Shown piece after piece: positions 1 to 5,175 of a stretch of 6,980 bases of DNA; positions within the stretch are counted from its first letter, which is position 1, and each line of letters opens with the position of its first letter. The translations under genes were made by a program, and so were the position numbers. This DNA comes from CAISIP01 sp041581405 (GTDB lineage: Bacteria > Pseudomonadota > Gammaproteobacteria > Burkholderiales > Burkholderiaceae_C). The notes under the pieces were generated by a model that was not told where the DNA came from, did not search any database, and saw only the letters and a program-made list of their open reading frames with translations. Location of the stretch: positions 1 to 6,980 of the forward strand of contig JBFIDI010000315.1 of assembly GCA_041581405.1 (NCBI GenBank), in the 5' to 3' direction.

Positions 1-671
<671 letters not shown>

Positions 672-680
672 GACTCACCA

Positions 681-696
681 GGGGCCCACAGGCCCC
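681..696 (-). other. Perfect stem-loop in the hscB-hscA gap
   Basis: A perfect inverted repeat, GGGGCC-TGTG-GGCCCC in the mRNA sense, gives six G-C pairs closed by a four-base loop. It fills most of the 28-nt gap between the hscB stop and the hscA start. Its 3' arm ends 9 nt before the hscA ATG, immediately before the GGTGAG ribosome-binding sequence. There is no T-run after it, so it is not an intrinsic terminator. It could stabilise a processed mRNA end or tune hscA translation. The function is inference. Confidence 0.5.
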
Positions 697-699
697 GCT

Positions 700-1278
700 T
701 CAGCCGCCGTCCGTGGCACCGCGGCCAGGGGCCTGCGCAACGGCTTGCGACTGCAAGGTTTCAAAACGGGTATCGATATCGGCGCAAAACCGTTCGATGA
801 ACATCAGTGCGCGCACCACGCCGACCGCCTGCGCGGCATCGTCGGCTTCGTCGAGCAACTGCTCGCAGCGCGCCAGCGCCTGCTGCCGGCTGAGCATCAC
901 CTCGTCCAGCAGCACCTGCACCTGGTCCGCGTCCTGCGCATCGTCGAGCGCCTCGCGCCAGGCCATCTGCTGCATCAGGAACTCGGCCGGCATGGCTGTG
1001 TTGTCATGCGCGTTGATCGGCGCGCCGGCCAGCTCGCACAGGTAAGCGGCCCGCTTGAGCGGGTCCTTCAGGCGCTGGTAGGCCTCGTTGATGCGCACCG
1101 ACCATTGCATGGCGCGGCGCTGCGTGGCCACGTCCTGCGCCGCAAACCGGTCCGGATGGGCCTCGCGCTGCAACTGCTTCCAGCGCGCATCGAGCGCACT
1201 GCGATCCTGTGCAAAACGCCGCGGAACGCCGAAGAGCTCGAAGTCGGTGGCCGCCAGCGTCAGCGGCGTCTCAGACAT
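700..1278 (-). CDS. hscB: HscB, J-domain co-chaperone for IscU
   Basis: HscB delivers IscU to HscA and stimulates its ATPase through a J domain. The protein has 192 residues. The N-terminal J domain (about residues 11-85) carries the invariant HPD tripeptide at 41-43, within AHPDRF. The C-terminal part (about 100-178) is the helical HscB oligomerisation domain that contacts IscU, with the acidic MPAEFLMQQMAWREAL stretch typical of the family. At 192 residues it is somewhat longer than the E. coli protein (171), mainly from a few extra N-terminal residues and a low-complexity Ala/Gly-rich tail (APGRGATDGG). The ATG at 1276-1278 is preceded by GGGAG at a 6-nt spacing, which supports this start. 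It lies 33 nt after iscA and 28 nt before hscA, in the canonical order. Confidence 0.96.
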   Translation of the reverse strand: MSETPLTLAATDFELFGVPRRFAQDRSALDARWKQLQREAHPDRFAAQDVATQRRAMQWSVRINEAYQRLKDPLKRAAYLCELAGAPINAHDNTAMPAEFLMQQMAWREALDDAQDADQVQVLLDEVMLSRQQALARCEQLLDEADDAAQAVGVVRALMFIERFCADIDTRFETLQSQAVAQAPGRGATDGG

Positions 1279-1311
1279 GGCATGCTCCCGCGGGGCTCCG
1301 GCGACGCGGGC

Positions 1312-1635
1312 CTACACCCGGAACGACTCGCCACATCCGCACTTGTCGCGTTCGTTCGGATTGTTGAACCGAAACCCTTCGTTCAGGCCTTCGCGCACGT
1401 AGTCGAGCTGCGTGCCATCGATGTAGGCCATGCTCTTGGGATCGACCAGCACCTTGACGCCGTGTTCCTCGAACACGACGTCGTCGCCGGTCAATTCGTC
1501 GACGTATTCCAGTGTGTAGGCCAGGCCCGAGCAGCCGGTGGTCTTGACACCCAGGCGCACGCCCACCCCCTTGCCACGCTTGGCAAGATAACGATTGACA
1601 TGCCGGGCAGCGGCTTCTGACAACGAAACACCCAT
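1312..1635 (-). CDS. iscA: IscA, A-type Fe-S cluster carrier protein
   Basis: IscA is a small cytoplasmic A-type carrier that receives clusters from the IscU scaffold, or binds iron, and passes them to apo-proteins, particularly for [4Fe-4S] maturation. The protein has 107 residues, matching the family. The three invariant cysteines are present: Cys35 in TTGCSGLAY, and Cys99 and Cys101 in the C-terminal CGCGESF motif. The conserved FNNPNE segment precedes the C-terminal pair. The start codon lies 1 nt beyond the iscU stop, and no strong Shine-Dalgarno is visible in the end of iscU, so translation is probably coupled to iscU. ErpA is the main alternative A-type protein, but position between iscU and hscB makes IscA the secure call. 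Confidence 0.97.
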   Translation of the reverse strand: MGVSLSEAAARHVNRYLAKRGKGVGVRLGVKTTGCSGLAYTLEYVDELTGDDVVFEEHGVKVLVDPKSMAYIDGTQLDYVREGLNEGFRFNNPNERDKCGCGESFRV

Positions 1636-1636
1636 G

Positions 1637-2023
1637 TCAGTTCGCGTGCTTCTTCTTGTAATCGTCGACTGCGGCCTTGATCGCGTCCTCGGCCAGGATG
1701 GAGCAGTGGATCTTCACCGGCGGCAGCGCCAGTTCTTCGGCGATCTCGCTGTTCTTCAGCGCGGCGGCCTGGTCCAGGGTCTTGCCCTTGACCCATTCGG
1801 TCACCAGCGACGACGACGCGATGGCCGAACCGCAGCCATAGGTCTTGAACCGCGCATCCTCGATCACGCCGGTCTGGGCGTTGACCTTGATCTGCAGCTT
1901 CATCACGTCGCCGCAGGCGGGCGCACCCACCATGCCGGTGCCTACGGCCTCGTCGCCCTTGTCGAAGGAGCCGACGTTGCGGGGATTTTCATAGTGGTCT
2001 ACGACTTTTTCGGAATATGCCAT
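1637..2023 (-). CDS. iscU: IscU, Fe-S cluster assembly scaffold
   Basis: IscU is the scaffold on which IscS-derived sulfur and iron are assembled into a [2Fe-2S] cluster before HscA/HscB-assisted transfer. The 128-residue protein is complete and closely resembles E. coli IscU. Cluster ligands and assembly residues are visible: Cys37 and Asp39 in PACGDVMK, Cys64 in YGCGSAIA, and His106 and Cys107 in KIHCSILAEDA. The HscA recognition motif LPPVK is at 100-104. Numbering after residue 49 is one higher than in E. coli because of a one-residue longer turn (NAQTG). The ATG at 2021-2023 is preceded by a good GTGAGGT ribosome-binding sequence. It lies 37 nt after iscS and 1 nt before iscA. Confidence 0.98.
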   Translation of the reverse strand: MAYSEKVVDHYENPRNVGSFDKGDEAVGTGMVGAPACGDVMKLQIKVNAQTGVIEDARFKTYGCGSAIASSSLVTEWVKGKTLDQAAALKNSEIAEELALPPVKIHCSILAEDAIKAAVDDYKKKHAN

Positions 2024-2060
2024 GGTGTTACCTCACTCTCGAAAACTCTGAACGAATGCG

Positions 2061-3281
2061 TCAGTGGGCGGCCCACTGGATGGTGCTGATGTCGATGCCG
2101 TCCTGGTACATCTCCCACAGCGGACTGAGATCACGCAGCTTGGCCACGTTGCTCTTGATCGTGTCGATTGCGTAATCGATCTCTTCCTGCGTGGTGTAGC
2201 GGCCGATCGTCATGCGCAGGCTGCTGTGCGCCAGCTCGTCGCTGCGACCGAGCGCGCGCAATACGTAGCTGGGCTCCAGGCTCGCCGACGTACAGGCCGA
2301 GCCGCTGGATACCGCCAGGCCCTTGATGCCCATGATCAGCGACTCGCCTTCGACATAGTTGAAGCTGATGTTGACGTTGTGCGGCACGCGTTTTTCCGGA
2401 TGCCCGTTAATGAACACCTGCTCGATGTCCTGCAGGCCTGCGACCAGCCGGTCGTGCAGGGCCTGGATGCGCAGGTTTTCCTGTGCCATTTCTTCCTTGG
2501 CGATGCGGTAGGCCTCGCCCATGCCGACGATCTGGTGCGTCGGCAAGGTGCCCGAACGCATGCCGCGCTCATGGCCACCACCGTGCATCTGGGCCTCGAT
2601 GCGCACCCGCGGCTTGCGCCGCACGAACAAGGCGCCGATACCCTTGGGGCCGTAGGTCTTGTGCGCCGTCAGGCTCATCAGGTCGACCGGCAGTTCGGCC
2701 AGGTTGAACGGTACGCGGCCTGTCGCCTGCGCCGCGTCCACGTGAAAGATCACGCCCTTGGACCGGCAGATGGCGCCGATCGCGGCGATGTCCTGGATCA
2801 CGCCGATCTCGTTGTTGACGAACATCACGCTGGCCAGGATGGTGTCGGGGCGGATCGCCGCCTTGAACACCTCCAGGTCCACCAGGCCATCCTCCTGGAC
2901 GTCCAGGTAGGTCACCTCGAAACCCTGGCGCTCCAGTTCGCGGCAGGTATCGAGCACCGCCTTGTGCTCGGTCTTGACCGTGATGATGTGTTTGCCCTTG
3001 CTCTTGTAGAAGCCGGCCGCACCCTTGAGCGCCAGGTTGTTCGACTCGGTGGCGCCGGAGGTCCAGACGATTTCGCGCGGGTCGGCTCCGATCAGCGCCG
3101 CGACATGGCCGCGCGCGGTCTCGACCGCCGCCTCGGCCTCCCAGCCCCACGCGTGGCTGCGCGACGCCGGGTTGCCGAAGTGCTGGCGCAACCACGGCAC
3201 CATGGCATCCACCACGCGTTCGTCGCAGGGATTGGTGGCGCTGTAGTCCATGTAGATGGGGAAATGGGGCGTGGTATCCAT
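2061..3281 (-). CDS. iscS: IscS, PLP-dependent cysteine desulfurase
   Basis: IscS converts L-cysteine to alanine and a protein-bound persulfide, supplying sulfur to IscU and to tRNA thiolation and other pathways. The protein has 406 residues from the ATG at 3279-3281, starting MDTTPHFPIYMDYSAT. Key residues seen are His106 (TEHKAV, stacks on the cofactor), Lys208 (AHKTYGPKG, Schiff base to PLP) and the persulfide Cys330 in the mobile loop SSGSACTSASLEPS. The C-terminus SPLWEMYQDGIDISTIQWAAH is the conserved IscU-binding tail. A GTG six codons upstream (3297-3299) is in frame, but the ATG has GAAGAG at a 6-nt spacing and fits the family N-terminus better. The N-terminal segment reads SATNPCDERV, where E. 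coli has SATTPVDPRV. This is a modest variation away from the catalytic residues. It forms one operon with iscR upstream and iscU downstream. Confidence 0.98.
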   Translation of the reverse strand: MDTTPHFPIYMDYSATNPCDERVVDAMVPWLRQHFGNPASRSHAWGWEAEAAVETARGHVAALIGADPREIVWTSGATESNNLALKGAAGFYKSKGKHIITVKTEHKAVLDTCRELERQGFEVTYLDVQEDGLVDLEVFKAAIRPDTILASVMFVNNEIGVIQDIAAIGAICRSKGVIFHVDAAQATGRVPFNLAELPVDLMSLTAHKTYGPKGIGALFVRRKPRVRIEAQMHGGGHERGMRSGTLPTHQIVGMGEAYRIAKEEMAQENLRIQALHDRLVAGLQDIEQVFINGHPEKRVPHNVNISFNYVEGESLIMGIKGLAVSSGSACTSASLEPSYVLRALGRSDELAHSSLRMTIGRYTTQEEIDYAIDTIKSNVAKLRDLSPLWEMYQDGIDISTIQWAAH

Positions 3282-3341
3282 GGCGGGCTCTTCGATCACT
3301 TTCTGATTCAGGTGGGGGTCCGGTGTGGTGCGACTCGATGG

Positions 3342-3368
3342 CGGCGGCGGGTCGCGGACCCGCGGCCG
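3342..3368 (-). other. Strong stem-loop in the iscR-iscS gap
   Basis: In the mRNA sense the arms are CGGCCGCGGGTC and GACCCGCCGCCG, separated by a 3-nt CGC loop. Eleven of twelve positions pair, nearly all G-C, with one C-C mismatch. It begins 7 nt after the iscR stop and sits about 60 nt upstream of the iscS start. No T-run follows, so it is unlikely to be a full terminator. It may protect the 3' end of iscR mRNA after processing, or reduce read-through, and so set the ratio of iscR to iscSUA. In E. coli the iscR-iscS gap is structured and stabilises an iscR-only transcript during RyhB control; equivalence here is inference. Confidence 0.6.
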
Positions 3369-3375
3369 TCCGGCG

Positions 3376-3912
3376 TCAGGACTTCATCAAGGCATTGCCC
3401 AGTGCAAACACCGAATTGGGCGCGTTCACCCGCAACGGCTTGGTCACCGGCATCGCCGAGATGGCACGTTTGACGTGGGGCTTGTCCTCGATCTGCAAGC
3501 CCTTGGCCAGTTGTTCGTCGACCAGTTTCTGCAGCGTGACCGAGTCCAGGAACTCCACCATGCGCACGTTCAGCGAGGCCCAGAGGTCGTGCGTCATGCA
3601 GCGGGCGCCTTCGCCCAGGCAGTTTTCCTTGCCGCCGCACTGGGTGGCGTCGATCGGCTCGTCGACCGACACGATAATGTCGGCCACCGTGATGTCGGCC
3701 GCCTTGCGTGCCAGCGTATAACCGCCGCCCGGGCCCCGGGTCGACTCGACCAGTTCGTGCCGGCGCAATTTGCCGAACAGCTGCTCGAGATAGGACAAGG
3801 AAATTTGCTGGCGCTGACTGATCGCGGCCAGCGTGACCGGGCCATTGCTCTGGCGCAGACCCAGATCGATCATTGCGGTCACGGCGAAACGACCTTTGGT
3901 TGTAAGACGCAT
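3376..3912 (-). CDS. iscR: IscR, Rrf2-family [2Fe-2S] transcriptional regulator of the isc operon
   Basis: IscR represses the isc operon when it carries a [2Fe-2S] cluster and, as apo-protein, controls other promoters. The 178-residue protein starts MRLTTKGRFAVTAMIDL, the standard N-terminus, with a winged helix-turn-helix in about residues 1-80 (PVTLAAISQRQQISLSYLEQLF is the helix-turn-helix part, followed by the STRGPGGGYTLAR wing). Cluster ligands are Cys92, Cys98 and Cys105, with His108 as the likely fourth ligand. The last two are one residue later than in E. coli (Cys104, His107) because the second Cys spacing is CX6C. The ATG at 3910-3912 has AAGGAG at a 6-nt spacing. An open frame continues 36 codons upstream but is not family-like and is treated as leader. 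It is the first gene of the operon, with its own candidate operators upstream. Confidence 0.97.
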   Translation of the reverse strand: MRLTTKGRFAVTAMIDLGLRQSNGPVTLAAISQRQQISLSYLEQLFGKLRRHELVESTRGPGGGYTLARKAADITVADIIVSVDEPIDATQCGGKENCLGEGARCMTHDLWASLNVRMVEFLDSVTLQKLVDEQLAKGLQIEDKPHVKRAISAMPVTKPLRVNAPNSVFALGNALMKS

Positions 3913-3918
3913 TGCAAA

Positions 3919-3924
3919 CTCCTT
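3919..3924 (-). promoter_or_regulatory. iscR ribosome-binding site
   Basis: AAGGAG (mRNA sense), 6 nt before the ATG at 3910-3912, is a near-ideal Shine-Dalgarno. It decides the iscR start against the longer open frame reaching to 4020. Confidence 0.85.
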
Positions 3925-3979
3925 CAGTTGGATTGAACTCATCAACGAACCCGTCCGGATGCCTTGTGGGCCTCTGACG

Positions 3980-4036
3980 CTACCCATCTGGAGCACCGCC
4001 TGTACGGTTCCGGACTCCATGCGTGGGTAGATGGGT
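3980..4036 (-). other. Inverted repeats in the iscR mRNA leader
   Basis: ACCCATCT at 3982-3989 and AGATGGGT at 4029-4036 (plus-strand reading) are perfect 8-bp complements. A second, mutually exclusive pairing is possible between CTACCCA at 3980-3986 and TGGGTAG at 4024-4030. Inside the outer arms, TGGAG (3989-3993) pairs with CTCCA (4015-4019), and ACCG (3995-3998) with CGGT (4005-4008), so the segment can form a long interrupted stem. If transcription starts near 4048, the whole element lies in the roughly 135-nt iscR 5' leader. No known riboswitch class is recognised. A role in leader stability or translation is inference. Confidence 0.35.
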
Positions 4037-4059
4037 TGTTGACTGAATAGTTCAAGTAT
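4035..4059 (-). promoter_or_regulatory. Promoter-proximal IscR type 1 operator
   Basis: Read on the minus strand, this 25-bp segment begins ATACTTGA, has CAGTCAAC in its second half, and ends AAC. It matches 20 of 25 positions of the E. coli type 1 IscR consensus (ATASYYGACT / RWWWY / AGTCRRSTAT). Mismatches are at positions 9-11, 23 and 25. It overlaps the end of the candidate -10 element and the predicted transcription start, as expected for an autorepressor site. The match was made by eye against the remembered consensus. Confidence 0.72.
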
Positions 4060-4060
4060 A
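4055..4060 (-). promoter_or_regulatory. Candidate -10 element of the iscR promoter
   Basis: TATACT on the minus strand matches the sigma-70 -10 consensus at five of six positions and would start transcription near 4048. The -35 region is weak: TCGACT at 4080-4085 with a 19-nt spacer, or GACTAA at 4078-4083 with a 17-nt spacer. Both lie inside the distal IscR operator. The segment is an AT-rich island (about 4036-4130) in otherwise very GC-rich DNA. Confidence 0.6.
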
Positions 4061-4064
4061 TCTG

Positions 4065-4089
4065 AAGACCTATCGATTTAGTCGAGTAA
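4065..4089 (-). promoter_or_regulatory. Promoter-distal IscR type 1 operator
   Basis: On the minus strand the first half reads TTACTCGACTAAATC and fits the type 1 consensus at positions 2-15 without a mismatch. The second half is degenerate, giving 18 of 25 overall. Its centre (4077) is 30 bp, close to three helical turns, from the centre of the proximal site (4047), so two dimers could sit on the same DNA face. It covers the -35 region. Two type 1 sites are also found upstream of iscR in E. coli. Confidence 0.6.
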
Positions 4090-4304
4090 GCAAACCGGAC
4101 AGTCACAAAAAGGCCTTGATCGTATGCGATTGGTACTCATGCGACCCATGCTGGTCGGAATGCGTCACTGCCGCGGCACGAGCCCAACGATCCGTTCCTG
4201 TCCGACACACGATGGTAACGCCTCGCCCCGGCGGGCCGGGCGCACCGGAGGCGTCCGTTTCGCGGGCACGACGACATCCGCCCCCGGCTGGTTAGCATCG
4301 CGGC
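4090..4304. other. Remainder of the divergent intergenic region
   Basis: This 215-nt stretch lies between the distal IscR operator and the GTG of the plus-strand gene. The first 40 nt or so are AT-rich; the rest is GC-rich. An imperfectly filled inverted repeat, ACGCCTC at 4218-4224 and GAGGCGT at 4248-4254, brackets a G/C-rich interior and could form a stem in the 5' leader of the plus-strand gene. No T-run follows on either strand. No convincing sigma-70 promoter for the plus-strand gene, and no convincing small gene, is visible. Confidence 0.4.
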
Positions 4305-5132
4305 GTGTCCCTGTCACCTGACCATGTCCTTGCCGGCGCGCAACGCCCGTCCGCGCGCACCGCCGCCCTGCCGCGCCTGCTGATCGCCGGAGCGACGGGC
4401 GTGCTGGGCCAAGCCGTCGTTCGGCGCCTGGTCGGCATGCACCGGGCGCGCCATACCGACGTACTGGCCACGATGCCAATGCACCAGGGCATGCGGCACG
4501 TCGACCTGCAGGTGGTGCCGGCAGCCGAGCCGGGCCGAGACGATTTCTCGCGCTGGCCGCGGCTGCCGGCCGACATCGCCGTCGTGATGTTCGATCCGCC
4601 GCGGATGTTCTACGGGCGCGAGAAGGCCTTGTGGACCCCTCGGCCGGAACAACTGCCGGCCCTGGGCACCTGGCTCGCCCACTGCGGCGTGCACACGCTG
4701 GCCGTCGTATTGCCCCACGCGCAAGGCAGCCTGCCGGAGTCGCTCAAGAGTGGCCTGGCCAACCTGGACGAACACGCGCTGGCCGCGCTGCCGATCGACC
4801 GGCTGATCCTGCTGCGCAGCGCCCAGAAACCGGCCCGGGTCGCGCACCGGCATCACCTGGACCGGCTCGCGGGCTGGATGCTGGGCGTCACGCGTTTCAT
4901 GGTGCCCGCGTCCGAGCAACCGGTGCGCGCCGCCAGGGTCGCCGAACTGGTCGACCTGGCCTTGCACGAACTGCCCCGGGGCAGCCACGTATTGGCGCCC
5001 GGCCTGGTGTGGCAGGCGGCACAAGGCGACTCGCTGCACATGCGCCGGCTGCTCAGACGCCACGCGGCCGGCGGCCCCGATCCGCAGGCCGGCACCCCCG
5101 TCCCGGCCAACCCTGCCCGACCGGCAGCGTGA
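4305..5132 (+). CDS. Rossmann-fold NAD(P)-binding protein, atypical SDR-like, function unknown
   Basis: The 275-residue product is not assigned to a named family. After an N-terminal lead of about 22 residues, LPRLLIAGATGVLGQAVVRRLVG forms a beta-alpha-beta dinucleotide-binding start with the loop GATGVLG (Gly29, Gly32, Gly35), the pattern of atypical short-chain dehydrogenases such as NmrA/HTATIP2-like proteins. A strand DIAVVMFDPPR (about 90-100), a strand TLAVVLPH (about 131-138) and PVRAARVAELVDLAL (about 205-219) sit where that fold has its central strands and late 'P-V-x-x-x-x-V-A' segment. The usual active-site YxxxK is absent; SLKSGLANLDEHAL occupies about that region. There is no signal peptide or membrane helix. 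The C-terminus is Pro/Ala-rich and probably disordered. The GTG start is the only start codon between an in-frame TAG (4293-4295) and the Rossmann motif. No clear ribosome-binding site precedes it. It is divergent from iscR and convergent with uvrB. Codon bias (G/C at third positions) supports real coding. Confidence 0.8.
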   Translation: MSLSPDHVLAGAQRPSARTAALPRLLIAGATGVLGQAVVRRLVGMHRARHTDVLATMPMHQGMRHVDLQVVPAAEPGRDDFSRWPRLPADIAVVMFDPPRMFYGREKALWTPRPEQLPALGTWLAHCGVHTLAVVLPHAQGSLPESLKSGLANLDEHALAALPIDRLILLRSAQKPARVAHRHHLDRLAGWMLGVTRFMVPASEQPVRAARVAELVDLALHELPRGSHVLAPGLVWQAAQGDSLHMRRLLRRHAAGGPDPQAGTPVPANPARPAA

Positions 5133-5133
5133 C

Positions 5134-5175
5134 CGCGGCCGCCACAATGGCGGGCGACGCCGATGTGGGGCCGCG
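5134..5175. terminator. Inverted repeat between convergent genes, possible two-way terminator
   Basis: The 43-nt gap between the two stop codons is nearly filled by CGCGGCC (5134-5140) and GGCCGCG (5169-5175), which are perfect complements. Inside is a tight hairpin, CCGCCA-CAA-TGGCGG (5139-5153). Position between convergent genes suggests a shared terminator, but no T-run follows on either strand, so it is not a classical intrinsic terminator. Confidence 0.35.

Noticed and set aside
3282..3299. GTG start giving IscS six extra residues
   Set aside because: The ATG at 3279-3281 has a better-spaced ribosome-binding sequence and matches the usual N-terminus.
2064..3473. Long plus-strand open frame of 469 codons opposite iscS
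   Set aside because: It lies antisense to a complete, motif-bearing IscS. The translation is rich in Arg, His, Val and Asp with no recognisable domain, as expected from the complement of a GC-rich gene.
3913..4020. 36-codon N-terminal extension of IscR
   Set aside because: The family starts at MRLTTKGRFA, which has an ideal AAGGAG at the right spacing. The upstream stretch is leader that happens to lack stops.
4124..4321. Possible 65-residue plus-strand protein in the divergent region
   Set aside because: It overlaps the start of the Rossmann-fold gene in another frame, has no ribosome-binding sequence and no family-like features.
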